Program-made: the position numbers and the translations under genes | Source of the DNA: Trichosphaerium sp. ATCC 40318 | Lineage: Eukaryota; Discosea; Flabellinia; Trichosidae | NCBI GenBank assembly: GCA_038496445.1 | Contig: JALMLS010000304.1 | Location: 310,001 to 374,000, forward strand | Direction: 5' to 3' | Length of the DNA stretch: 64,000 bases | The notes under the pieces: model-generated | Database searches by the model: none | Told to the model about the DNA's origin: nothing | Seen by the model: the letters and a program-made list of their open reading frames with translations, nothing else | Shown: positions 10,320-23,016 of the stretch, piece after piece | How the letters are laid out: each line of letters begins with the position of its first letter | Numbering within the stretch: position 1 is the first letter of the stretch

Positions 10320-13300
10320 ATGTGTGCTCTAAAGATCATTGCTGCGCTGGTTATATTAATTGTGTGTGCACTGACGCATGGTTTACAAATACAAAACGTC
10401 ACGTACGTGACCAAAGAACTAAGACAGGGTTCGACGTATGAAAAAGGGCTAGAATTAGAGTTTACATTCGACAACGATATTTATACAACATACAAGTTTG
10501 AAGAGGAAGAATGCGGCTTCTCCACCCCCAAATCACTACCGGCGCTCGATAATTGTACCAGCTTGGTTGGGAGCAACTCTTTTACGCTAGTAAATGGCTC
10601 AGTGGTTTTTAATGCTGGAACTGTCCAATATCAATGTATAGACAAGTTTGATGAACCTTACTCCGTCACAACAACGAACAACATGACTAGAGGCGACAGC
10701 GTATCATTTGTATTTAAAGTATCGTCTGCAAACCTAACGTGCGATACAATATCTGTTGCAGCTTGGTCTAGCTTCGGAAATACAAGGTTACGCGTGCAAG
10801 CAAACAATAAACGCAGGTAAGTACGAAGAGACGGAAAAATAACCCAAAAAAAGGAATTTTTTTTAATTTTATAAAGCTTTACAAAATTCTATTTGTGGAC
10901 GCTTGTACGATGCCAACACAACTTCATCCGTTGTTTATTTTCTTTAACAATAGTTGTTTAGTACTACACTTCCAAATCCTGGAAATCTTAAAAATGAAGC
11001 TTTTGATGTTGACGACTTTGATTACTTTGTTGAAGAACATTCTGCATCTAATGAGGGTATTACTCTTTGTTGCACAAACCTTGATAATAGCGTTACACAA
11101 TGGGATGGTTTTGTTGCTGTTGCAGTAATTGCAGAAACAGATCTTCCGGCAGGAACACAAATATTTGTTTCTCTCTTTGGTACGCCAATAAATTGTGCCA
11201 TAAATTCATTGATTATTTTTTAGACGATGGACAGCATCTACCAGCACGGTTTTACTACCATAGTACCCCTTTATCTATCTCTTGTCCAGGAGAGGATGAT
11301 CCACTTCCTGTATCTAGTTTTGCTTGTGCTCTGGGTTATTGTTTTTTAGTCCCACCAGTACCTGAAAACGCTCTAGCTTCACATCTTGCTCGTTTTGGGT
11401 AAATTATTAACTTTTTAAGGCGTCCATCGCTCATCATATTTTTAGCGGCACTAACGTTGAGCCTGGAGCTATATTAAACAGTAACAAATTGAATATTGTT
11501 CTACTTCTAGAAATAAGAAATGACGTGACAGGTGTAGGTGCTTCAAATATCATACGAAATTATTAATTTTTTCCACTCTATAGAAACTTGAAGAGACTTT
11601 CCCTGGATGGTCCTTAGATGATATTACCACATTAAAACAAGGAAAATGTAGAGTTTCTTTTGAAATTCACGATGCTAATAGAGTGGTAAGCCTAACTATG
11701 GCCTTGATAGTTGCTTATATCTTACTATAAAATAGGAGTTGGATGAATCCGTGCAGCCCGTGTGGACTGAAAGGAAATTAGCTTGTAACCACGAAGAGTT
11801 CAGTGTTAGAAGAGGGCAATTAAACGCTATTCTAGACGCGCAGGCTGTAGAAACCAATAGCGTAGAGGACGATATTTCCATATTTGACCAAGCTGTAAGT
11901 ACAAGCTTTTATTTTCAGTTTTGTCTAATTTTTAATCAGCTGTTGTCTATTGTACTATCCGATGAGTGGGTTGCTTGTCAGAATTTTGTTACAAATGAGC
12001 TATTCACAAAGTACGTTCTTCGATTATTTGTGTAGTTAACAAGAGGTCTAGGACAGAAACAGAAATACCTGAAGCAGATACAACCCTTTGTTTCTCTAAG
12101 GTAGATTCACCTGAATGGTTGAGTGATGCCTGTTGTAACCCAACGTACGCTTGAAAGAGACTTGGACAATGTTTAATACTTTTCTAAGGTTAAATCAATG
12201 TTGTGTAGAACGTACAGCTACAAGGAATATAACTACTTTGGTTCCTCAATCCTCTAGTGTAATAGCAGAAAAGTGTGAGAATGTGAATTGCCTTAATGTA
12301 TGTGAACAAAAAGCCTTTTGAGCTCACGATCTTACGCTGTACTTGTAGAACTTTCTGATTGATTACTCCAACTTGTATAATGTCGCTACTGATCGCCAAT
12401 CTGGCTGTGGTGGCGAATTTAGAGAGGCACGTTCATTGTTACGTTTGTTACTAACAATAAAGTCTATAGATAGAGGCACTTGGAGCTGAGACTACAGGAA
12501 GATTAACAAATATCGTTACTGCATGCAAAAACAGGATTTACAGACCTATTTGCTCGTTTGAAAACGGATGGGACTTGGAATGTCAACGATTGTTTGGCAC
12601 ACTTGCAAAGTGCGGTAGGTATCCATCTCTTGGTATAGGGGAGTGTGAAATACCTTGTCCAGAAGGTAACTGTTCAACATTCAGTCTCCTAAGCGGGGAC
12701 TACCTTGATACTAGAGTCGATGATGATATGCTCTTTGATTGTTTGATAAACGAAATAGATAGCGGAGAGAAATCTCGCGCAGTGGAGATCCTTACAGGAA
12801 GTTCACCAAACGCGAGTATGTCAACAAAATACGAACTCAAAAACGTGAATGCTAACTTGCAACTTGTAGCTGAAGATTTAGATGCCATTTTAAGGGCACA
12901 ATTTATAGTCCCTCAATGTGCAGGACCAAATGGTGCCATACTTGACGATATTGAGGATGTTACAGAGTGTGAGGCTGTGAAAACATGCAATTGGGGTAAA
13001 AACTGCAACGATGAAACTGTCGAGGGTTGCACAGAAGAAGCATGTGTAATCGATGCTCCTACTACAAATTTTTGCTCCTTGTGCACAGAGGGAACATCAC
13101 CTATTTGTGTTGACGTACAAAATAATTTTCGTTCTTGTTGACTCTGTGTCTAATATTACTAGGTCTCAAGACAAGAGGGCTGCTACCCACTGGATTTAGG
13201 AACTACCGAGGAGGATGTATTAGAAGGTTGCGAATTATACAATCGTCTTACTGAAAACGAAGCAAACCTCCTCAATTGTGAGTTTAAAGTAGTGCCCATT

Positions 13301-16300
13301 TTTTATTTATTCTGACTTTGTTTTAATAGCTTTTGGACAATTTCCGAATGATTATACTAAAGAAGTTGTGATTAGTAGAGTATTGACACATGCGTGTCCA
13401 GCAGAATTAGCTACGACGCCAAGGGAGTGTACTGATTCATGTCCTCCAGCTATGAGGGAAATAAGAGTAACGCGAAGAGTAATAGAGTTTAGATGGTATA
13501 CCTAACTTTCGTTTTTAGGACAATGTCACCGTCTGTAGATCATTTTGTTACTTTGAAGTACCTGAAGACGAAGTTGACGCATCTTTATATTGCGATGAAA
13601 CCAGAGGAGAATTAAGAGAAGAAGTAGCTGAAAGTTCTATTGGAGACATCCCTATACCACTTCTTCTTGCGTATGAATTCTGTTTCTTGTGTTTCTCTTA
13701 ACTTTTCTTTTTTTTAGAGAGAATGTGACACTTCCGGGAGGTGATATTCAACGAATATGCCGAATGGCAGCTGGAGTAGATTATAAAGGATGCAAAAACT
13801 TGAATACGTTCGGTGGCCTTTGGTGGTACGTGTTTCCTTCCGTTCTTGCACTAGGTTGCAGTTTCTTATTAGCGTATTAAACAGGCCTGGATACGAATGG
13901 AGAAACGCTTTGTTAGGTAGCGAGGCTTCTTGTGGTGGAATATGCTCAGGAAGACTTCTTGACAGAACAGCGTGTATAGACAATAGCTCGTTCTTTTGTA
14001 CTACAAGTGGCAATTTAGCCACCACAAGCGAACTTTGTGATAGCGTAGGATCTTGTACTGATGAAGAAGCTTGCTATTTTACTACTGAAGAAGATGGTAC
14101 TTGCGAATCCCCAATGACTCTATCTCCGTTTGGTTGCATAGAGCCACGCATTACTAAAGAAACTGCATGCAACAACAATGCTGGTCAATGGATTCCGAAA
14201 GTTTTTACACGTGATGAATGTGTAAACAAGGCTAGTCTTTGTCGCGAAGCAAACTTGGATCCAACACGTGCAATTGGTATTGTCGTTATATCTTTAGGTT
14301 TTTTGTTGTTGTTAGCTTACTTACGCTCTAGATGGCATTTACTCGCTTAAAAATCAAAGTGAATGTGAGAAATGTGGTGGTATTTATGAGCAATATTATA
14401 GCTGGCGTCAAGGAGAGTGGCAAAATACAGAGTGGTTACAGTTATCATGGAAAGCAAGGGAATGGGAATCTGGTACTTATAAATGGGTTGAAACTTTCTC
14501 GTTTGAAGCACTCGAAGAGATTGTTGAACAAGTCGCTGGTGATTTATCAAGCACTCAGAAATACTCTGAAGCTCTTTGCCGATATGGACGTATTAGCGAG
14601 TCTATTGATGTATTGGCTTGCAGTTGTGGTGTTGACAAGAGTAGTGGTTGTGGTATTAACGACGTGCAATCTGTCACAAATCGGTAAGTAGTATTTTTGT
14701 TTGTTTGTGGATATTGTATTAAAACAATGATTGTAGAGCTGCTAAAGTATGTTTTGGTGATAGTACAACATCAATTCCTCATGAGCTAGGGTACATATCA
14801 ATCAACGAGGTACGCAGAATCTACGTTTGAAACAAAGTATCTAAACTATTTGATAGACTACTTTTGAAGCAGTAGGTTCCTTATGCGCAGATTTTCAGCT
14901 ATCCATTAAACCTAAGGAGCAATTTGAGTTATCGGAAGTTGTTTCAACTCTTACAACCATTCCAGACCCAGGCGTTGATTTGCCTGGCATTCTATACCTT
15001 GAAAACAACGACGGCGTGACTGTAGCGGAGATTGTAGGTGACGGTTTTGGTGTTACTGTATCTCCACGTGTTAGTAGCGGCGTACAAGTATGTCTTACAT
15101 TGAAAGATGTCGATGATACTGAATTATCTGTACGCAACTGTAAATGAAACCTTGGCTTCTGCACCTCTAACTTTATTTTTTGTTACAGGGTGCTGATCTA
15201 TTTGGTGTTGCTACATCTACAGATAACTTTAATAGTTTTAATCTACTTGATATCCGAAGCCCAGAATCAGCCAAAGAAATATGTGTTGACCTTGATGATA
15301 CTTTCAGCAGTGGTACTTTCTTCCCTGTGAAAGTTGTACCGAACTCTGATTCTAGGAAGCCCCAAGATTCTTTCAGGTACATAACGAGTTTATCCGAAGT
15401 TACAAGCGATACTTATACATTACCTTAGTGACGCTGAAAAGATTATAATCTGGGGAGGAGCCATGCTCTATTTTATGTATCTCACATTCACTATTCTCAC
15501 TTTCTTCTTGCATTTCAAAGCATGGGACCATAAGTCAAGGTTCTTTGGTGTAACACAAATAGCGTTGGTTATATTGATGCTATTTTTAAGCAGTACGTGG
15601 TTGTCTTATTTTGTTCATTTTTGGTGTAATCGTGATTCTTTTTTCTTTAGTGCGATTGATTTTGTTCATCATTTTGCCTTTGGGTTATGTTTTTCTTGAA
15701 CCTGGTATAAGTGTTGTGTTTTCGGAGTTTCCAGCAGTTTTATTCTTTAGTTTGAACTCCATTATTGTCATTAGATGGTACACTCAATCACAAAAGCACG
15801 GCGGTGTTTTTTTTAACGTGTTTATGTTTAGGGCGGAAATTTGGCATTACAGTATGTCTGGTGGATCAAGAAAAGGTGGTATTAAAAAGCTAAAACCAGT
15901 GATTTTGGGCACAAATGGTATTATGCTTGTAGTTTGGATTATCTTAGTAGCGGTTTACTTTGCTGTACCACCAAAAGGAGTCTCTAGATGTACGACCTTC
16001 ATAACGAAAGATATACGCTCATCTCGTTTGTAGCTTGCTTGAATGTTAATGCTGGTAAGACATACGAAACTGCGGAAATTGTGGCTATAATTTACAAGGT
16101 GCGTGTTCAAGTTGCCATTCTTTTGTTTTCATCTACTTCTACTTTAACTCTTCATCACAGTTGTTCTTTGGTCTTGTATCTTTGGGTATTGGTATTGCAT
16201 TCTCTGTTTATGGTATTAGAATTATAAGGACTATCCAGAGCTCTAAACAGCTTACCGGAAATAAACACTCACAAACAATGCAAAACAAAAAAATTATGAG

Positions 16301-16860
16301 GGTACGGACTTTTAACTAGTTTACGTTGTTGACACATGTCTGATTTTTAATTATAGCTCTCATGGGTCTCTTCTGTATGTACTATTGGTTTGATAGCTCT
16401 TGCAGTCTTCTTAATTTATACTGCCTTTGCAAGGCCAAGCTCTCTGCTTGCTGTTGTAATTTTTTACCTTATCGTTGACCTTGTTCCCAGCACAATCTTC
16501 TTACAGTTATTCCAGTACGTACAACTTAAAACAACATGTTGTTGAAACAAGAAAACCACCAAACTTACACGTTCTAGGCCTACATCGCTATTTGCTAAGA
16601 ACAAGCCAAACACAACATCCAGTACAGTCACTGGTAGCACAAGACTAGCGAGCTCTCGAACAGCTGCGTCTACCAATAACATCAGGGCTGTAAACAATAC
16701 AGAGCTCCAACCTGTTGAATCACCCAAGCCTGCGGGTAATGACGATGAGAGTTCGTCAAACTCAACAGAAAGCTCTTCAGGATTCATTCCTGGAGAGCCT
16801 AATAACGCCACAGAAGACAGTGAGGAGAGCTCCTCAGGCTTTATCCCTGGTGAGGACTAA
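10320..16860 (+). CDS. Large receptor-like protein: Cys-rich ectodomain, 7-8 TM helices, acidic tail
   Basis: The ATG at MCALKIIAALVILIVCAL gives a signal peptide; the TTG two codons upstream is not needed. I could follow one reading frame through roughly 25-30 exons, about 1,600-1,700 residues. The ectodomain is rich in Cys pairs and NxS/T sites (CNWGKNCNDETVEGCTEEAC; SCGGICSGRLLDRTAC; ACSCGVDKSSGCG). From about 15.4 kb it turns hydrophobic: LYFMYLTFTILTFFLHF, FFGVTQIALVILMLFLS, RLILFIILPLGYVFLEPG, FPAVLFFSLNSIIVIRWY, IMLVVWIILVAVYFAV, LFFGLVSLGIGIAFSVYG, VCTIGLIALAVFLIYTAF and LLAVVIFYLIVDLVPST. This resembles the TOM1/GPR137 (DUF1084) seven-TM family. The cytoplasmic tail is Ser/Asp/Glu-rich and repeats SSSGFIPGE twice. 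Ligand unknown; a receptor role is inferred from architecture. It could be two adjacent genes, but no internal start or stop forces that. Confidence 0.75.
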
Positions 16861-16978
16861 AACCGGTGGTATTTGTCATTTTCTGGTGTTACCTTTTGTA
16901 GAATAAAGTTCAGTGAAATTTACTTGTATTCCGCCGTCAACCACATTCATTTTACTTTGTGCGGTTTGAAATAGGTGA

Positions 16979-19223
16979 ATGGCTTCTACGAGAATAGATC
17001 AATACGAAATGATGTCCAATAGTGTCCAGAAAGTAGATCTAAAACAATTTTCGTCTTCCATCCACAGTGAGCTCTCCGCCATTAAAACCGCACACAAAGG
17101 CTACGAAACTGAGTCACCGAGCGTTGTAGAGAGCGAAGATGGCGAATTGCGGGAAGAACCGGAAAAAGCTTCCGCACCGCATTCTAGAACCATTAAAGCT
17201 TACAAGCTTGGAGATATGGTGGGTCAGGGTGCCTATTCGTACGTTACAACAGCGATTTGCCTTCTCCTGGATGATTCATTTTGTCGTTTAAAATGACGAC
17301 CTAAGCATCTTTCAAGGCGTGTATTAAAAGCACAGGCGAGAATTACCAAAAAATATGTTGCTATCAAGGAGGTAGACCTAGACCAAGAAGATCAGGGAGT
17401 AAGAACCCTTTTTTTGATACCTTTAATCGAAAAAACTAACAAAACCAGATCCCTATTAACAGTCTGAGGGAAATTACCATTCTCCAAACGTTGGACCTTC
17501 ACCCAAACATCATTAGACTTAACGAGGTGCTTTGTGAACGTCCTGCATTCAACAAGAAGACGGCAGGAAAGATTTACCTCGTGTTTGGTATGTTCTGAGC
17601 AAAATAGCCCTCCTTTCTCTTCAAAATAGCTACTCTTACGTCTTGATCGATTTTAACATTCGAGGTGACGTCACGTCGCTTGGAAAAACTTTCTTTTTCG
17701 TTTTTATCATCTTGTGTTGTTTAAAAGACTCAAACGGTCTCAAGAGTATATGGACATTGACTTGGAGAAGCTTATACGCAACTATAATTATGAAATGCCT
17801 CCGAACGTGGTGAAGTGCTTCGCACATCAAATTTTTACCGGTTTGGCTCATATTCATGCCAATGGTATCTTACACAGGGATATGAAGCGTATGTTACTTT
17901 TTTCCATGGTTAAATAGCCTACTTTCACCTCAGGCGTCGTTTTTCGCTTTGCACCTTTACTGTTTTTTTTTGTGGAATTCTACTAGTTTACTCCGTTTTA
18001 AGCATCTAATATACTCGTGAATCGAAAGGGTGAGGTAAAGATTGGTGATTTCGGTCTGTCTATAAAACCCGTACGAACTTTTTCTGTTGATTGAAATAAT
18101 CTGCTCTCTGAGAGGGAACTTTGTTCTTACAGTTTTTATTTTTTTTCATATTTTCTGTACTGTTTTAACCCACTACGTAAAGGCAAGGCGCAACCAAGAC
18201 AAGGAGACTAATGTTGTGACTATGTGGTATAGAGCACCAGAATTACTTCTGGGCATGAAAAACTATACGGTTAGTGCTTGAATACTTCCTCGTTGTTATA
18301 TTTTGTTTTTTTGCGTTATTGCGAAAAAAAACACCAAAGTAAAACCTGTAACAGGCAGCGATTGATAACTGGTCTGCTGGTTGTATACTTGCGGAAATGA
18401 TGCTCAGAGAAGCCTTGTTGCCGGGAGACAATCATATTCAGCAATTAGATCGCATATTCCACTTGTGTGGTACGTTTTTTATTGTTCTTATTTTTTCTCC
18501 ACTTTTGAAGAATTTTTTTCCGGAATTCTCAAAAAACAGTCAAATCTTGTTCTCCCTTGCAGTCTATTTGTATTTCACACCTTTTTGGGATACAGTGTGA
18601 GCGTTTACTACCTATTTTTATTTATTTGCGCCACCAGAGGGACTGCAATTTCTTTTTTTAAACGTCTCCTCTCTTGCGCTCATTTTATTCTGTTAGGTAC
18701 TCCAGAGGATACATGGCCACAAGCGAGAACTTTACCGCTATGGAATAAACTACAACCACGTTATAAAGCCAACAACACGTTTCACAAAAGATTCGAAGAG
18801 CGACCAGAAGAAGTCCTTAGCATAATATACCATCTCCTCACATTAAATCCAGAGAAACGTATGACAATGTCACAAGCTTTGAGATCAACATACTTCTCTA
18901 AAGGAGTGCAAGCTTGCTCTCCCTCAGGTATTAAACTACCTGATCCTTCCCAAAAACCTCGTTCCAAACGACATCGAGACGACTTCTACTATCAAGTGGC
19001 AAACCCACCGAATAGAAAGAGACGACGAATATCACGGTCACCACAAGATAGACGAGACTATAGACGGGAAGATAGACGAGGTGATAGACGAGGTGATAGA
19101 CGAGACGATAGATACGATCAGCGATACAGATCACAACGTCGGGATTACCGTAGCTCTGATGGTGGTTACAGAAAGTATCAGGATAGATATTACAATGATC
19201 GCAATAATAGACGAAGCATGTGA
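16979..19223 (+). CDS. Cyclin-dependent kinase with Arg-rich C-terminal tail
   Basis: Ser/Thr kinase of the CMGC/CDK group. An acidic N-terminus precedes the glycine loop GQGAYS-RVLKAQ, which is rebuilt across an intron by using the second acceptor. Next come VAIKEVDL with the ATP-binding Lys and the cyclin-contact helix [11 protein letters not shown], nearest to the PISSLRE/PITSLRE motifs of CDK10 and CDK11. [17 protein letters not shown] is more like CDK9/12. The catalytic loop HRDMKPSNIL, the GDFGLS motif, and [14 protein letters not shown] with the T-loop Thr are all intact. The end of the kinase (GTPEDTWPQ) is followed by an RS/RD-rich tail with a small tandem repeat ([11 protein letters not shown]). 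A nuclear role in transcription or splicing is inferred. It lies 118 bp after the receptor gene on the same strand. Confidence 0.93.
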
Positions 19224-19559
19224 TTACCCTCTTTCTCTTCTCTACTTTCATTTCATTGTGCTGTTCTTGTATTCTCTGGTGAACCTTGAGTTTTCTTTGG
19301 AGCTGGGTTGTAACTATCTCAGGGCTTTTTTTTTGGTTCTAGATTAGCATCTTTGACTTGTGTTGAAAGATCTAGCTAGTACTATATTCACTTCCAAACA
19401 ATGTAAAATAAAAAAATAATTGTACAAACCGCACTCATTTTTTTAATTGTATTTTTTGCAGCTATTAAAACTCACTCCACAGCAACCAAACTCGCTCAGA
19501 CATAGTGTGATTGCTGTACGTTGTAAGCAGTATGATTCTTTTCGGTCATCGCCAAAAGC
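19224..19559. other. Intergenic region after the CDK gene
   Basis: The 3' flank of the CDK gene. It contains an AATAAA-like signal near 19405 (AATGTAAAATAAAA) on the plus strand. No gene is seen. Confidence 0.5.
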
Positions 19560-19800
19560 AGTACATGTTCTAGCACTATACGAATGAATACCAGCAAGAC
19601 TTTCAATGCCTTCATCTGTCACGTGTATACAACCCTCAAGTTCTTTAATAGGGGAAACAGCTGTATTTTCAAAACGTCACCCAACTCGATATTCATCTGT
19701 CAACTGGATGTATCTACAAAGGTTGATGGTGTGAACACCAACAAGTGACTTTAAGCCTTCATCCGTCAATTGTCTTCCTAGAAACACGTGGTATGAGAGC
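19560..19800 (-). pseudogene. Decayed fragment of an F-box/LRR-family gene
   Basis: On the minus strand, two separate stretches match the repeats of the F-box/LRR gene at 4.7-6.1 kb. The first reads QLTDEGLKSLVGVHTINL and then LTDE before a stop. After a frame change the second reads HVTDEGIESLAGIHS. There is no start codon, no F-box and no consistent splicing between the two pieces, so this is best read as the remnant of a duplicated LRR gene. It sits at the 3' side of the PX gene and could lie in that gene's transcript. Confidence 0.78.
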
Positions 19801-19882
19801 TTTAGTTTATTATTTACAGTTGCTGTTGGAGTACTTTGGGTAACAAGGCTTTACATTTTGTTTTTGACATTAAGAGGATTCT

Positions 19883-22707
19883 CTATAAACCAAATAAATC
19901 ATCTTGTGCACGAGATATTTGACGCGTTTTAGTATTCTCTTGGTATTTCTTTACAGCTTGTTGTGCCTTTTCTTCCAAGTTTTGGTTTGTGTCAAACTTA
20001 TTATTGAAAGTATATTCAAGCTCTGATAAGTTTTCTGTTCAAAAATAAAGTGAGTACAAACAAAAGAAAAGAAAACGAAAAAAAACCTTCACGTTTTTAG
20101 AAGAAGGATAAATTCTTCCTTCATGCTCACTTAACGAATGTATAAGTTCTGTCCATACTATGCGTAGTGCATAGTCACTGTGTAATAGTACAAAATATTG
20201 GTAAAGGAGCATGAAGAAAGTATTTATCAGACATTGACGAACAGCCAAAAAAAAAAATCACGTGTGAGAAATCTCAACTTGCCTTGTAAGTCTTCTAGTC
20301 TATTTATACTTGATTTATGCTCAGCACCTTCTAACTGAAGGAAATAACGTTTTAAGTCTCTTATATCACGTATTAAAGATACTAGCTTCTCTTTTAGTTT
20401 TGTCTGTTTTTCAACATCTTCATTTCCTCCTTCATGGTTTGAAATCTCTTCAAGTAATTGGAACAAACGCTTTTCTAAAACAAAACCATAAGTACCAACA
20501 ACAACAAAAGTCGACAAAGGTTTGCACAGAAAGTGGTGACCAACGTGGAGCAACTAGCGATAGCACAAAACTGAGAAAAAAAAGGTTTTTTTTCCTTGCA
20601 TTGCACGTGTTGTTTTTCATAGCAAGTATTAAAGTACGTACCAACTTCTGGTATACTTGATGGGTTTCCAAGTGAAGTACTTGATTGGCCAATTGCTTGA
20701 GTTGAATCTCTAACATACTTTTTTATTTGTTCAAGCCTGCTCACTATTGATGGACCATCTTGTCTGTTTTGATAAATGCTAATATCGCGTCCTAAATCAC
20801 CAAATAATTTTCCTATACGCTTATACTCTTCCTGGTAAATGAAGTTAGTTGATAAAAACCACGTGACACGTGCCAACGAGTAGGTTTTTGAAAAAGAAAA
20901 CTTTTTTATTCAATCCAAAAAAAACTTGCACAGTGATCATGTACGTTGTGTTATGTTCCTTTTTTTACACTGTAAATAAATACTACAAATGAAAAAGGGC
21001 GTTTTCATTGTGCAGTTGATTTTTACAACGAATTTTTTGTCTTTTCCAGAAAAAGTAAAATAGTACCTTTAACTCTGATTTTGGCTTCGTTGCAAAGTTA
21101 GCCACAATATCTTCTGCCTCCCTCATGTAATCTTCCATCCTTATTTGAACGGCACCTAAACAATATTATTTCATAAAACAAAACCTCTTCACAGGAAGTG
21201 CCTTTAACATACTTTTGTTCTTGTCATTTGTTTGCTGCGTAAATTGATTCATGACAGTCTCTCCTACATGTTCCTCCCAACTTGACGCTATGCCTACACA
21301 AATAATGAGTAATCTCTTTGTTCTATAAATTACTTACCAATATAAGTATCAAGTATATTTAATACACGCTGGAACTCTTCCTGCTGTTGTAAAGAAGCAT
21401 CAAGTCTCTACAAAAAAAAATGTCAACGTCAAAACACAAGCTAAAAACCAAACAGCTGTACTGCTTCTCTATATACTCTGTATTGTAATGGCGAAAAAAT
21501 AAAGTAATGAACACGACTAAAGGGAAAAAAAACCATGCATTAAAACGTGTCACGTGATTTTTTCAAACAAAAAAAGGCAACGAAACATACAAGAGTATCG
21601 ATTGTTGATTGAAACTCGTTCAATGCCTGCATAATAGATGCACCTATATTTGTAAGAATATTAAGAGAAACCAATACACGTACGTCTGGATGATGTATTT
21701 TCAAGTACAGTAAACTTACGCTGAATACTTGCTTCATTAGCAAGAGAATGTCTGATATCTTCAAGTTGGTTTATATTCTCCTTTAAAACAAAAAAGTCAG
21801 AGCCTTATTTTTCAATTTATACAAACTTAGCACGTACAGTCACACTCATCACTATTGCGCCAGCAAAGTATTCTTCTCCGTTCTCTGTTATAAGAATTTC
21901 TGGAACTGAAGCAGCTAAGTTATTGATACGAAACGAAACAGCCTTATCTTCTTCCTACAAAGAATTATTAGCTAAACTATTCTTCGTTTCATGAATGTCA
22001 CATATCGCTACTTTACTATACTTCCAGACGTACAACAGGTTTATTCATAGATGATAACTTGAACAATTGAACAAGATCTGGTAACTCAAAGTACTCTTCT
22101 TTCAAGCTGTTGAAGTACTCTACAATAGAAATTAGAGCGCTTTTAGTACAAAAAAAAAGACTTTAAGATTTTTTGTTGTTCACTTCATATTCCTCTTGTA
22201 GCGTTATCTCAGTTGATAAAGTGAGCGGTTAAGCCTTGTTACAGGCAAAATAGTCGTGATTGTGAATAAATAGAATATTCTCAAATATTGACGTTTAATA
22301 TTCTAATAATGAACGTACGTTCTAGCTCTACCCTTCGTTTGTCTATTTTTTCTTCTTCTGAGCCAAAAAATGTTATTGTACCAAATCTCGACGGAAATTT
22401 TGCGTGTTTATCTCCTCTGAACGTCTCTTTTAACTATATAATCGTAGAATAAGGGCTAAAGACATTTTGACGGTTGAACTTTTTTACCTTTTGGTGAATT
22501 GCCAGCATTTCGCTATAACGCGCTACTACACGCTTTTCTTTACCATGATACAAAACGTCAATGTTAAAACCCTACAAATTGGTTTGTAAAACATGAGTGT
22601 TATACACGCACATAACTGTTTAGTTCCAGCATACGAAGGGTTGAAACAAAGCGAAATTTTGGTTTGGAGCTAGTAACATCTTCCGACGCGACTGGATCTC
22701 TCTCCAT
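19883..22707 (-). CDS. PX-domain, coiled-coil protein (sorting-nexin-like)
   Basis: Begins MERDPVASEDVTSSKPKF. The N-terminal 120 residues form a PX domain: FNIDVLYHGKEKRVVARYS, then MLAIHQKLKETF, KFPSRFGTITFF, EEKIDKRRVELEEYFNSL and LVQLFKLS, matching the phosphoinositide-binding fold and its K-x-x-x-R-x-x-x-L-E-x-Y/F-x segment. The rest is largely helical and split by short introns: LDASLQQQEEFQRVLNIL, GIASSWEEHVGETVMNQF, RMEDYMREAEDIVANF and YKRIGKLFGDLGRDI. It ends KYQENTKTRQISRAQDD-LFGL. This helical part may be a BAR-like dimer as in SNX proteins, which tubulate endosomal membranes. Endosomal sorting is inferred from the family. It is divergent from the RasGEF gene 309 bp away. Confidence 0.85.
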
Positions 22708-23016
22708 TGGCGACAGCAATTATGGTTTGGGCGAATTTCTGTACTAATGAGCCAGAAGGACTTACGAGAATGAACTTAATCACTGATTTCTTCCTGTTGT
22801 CACAAACTCGTGTGCAGAATCTGACCAATAGCGATAAGTACGTGTACTCAAGGTGTAGGGACCGTTGGAACTTTTTTTGCAGTTTTGGTATCCGCCGATT
22901 GTAGAATACCTCTACGGCTACAAAGCTCGCTGTACAATGAGATTGCCATTACTTTGAATGTTTTAATGATACGAAAAATAATTGTTCTTTAAGGGTTGAT
23001 GGTTTAGAGCATAACC
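22708..23016. promoter_or_regulatory. Divergent promoter region (PX gene / RasGEF gene)
   Basis: 309 bp between the two start codons. A 65-codon open frame runs through it on the plus strand but ends in unrelated sequence and shows no family match. The region presumably drives both genes. Confidence 0.4.

Noticed and set aside
22707-22904. 65-codon plus-strand frame starting in the PX gene's first exon
   Set aside because: Overlaps the PX start codon antisense and shows no coding signature.
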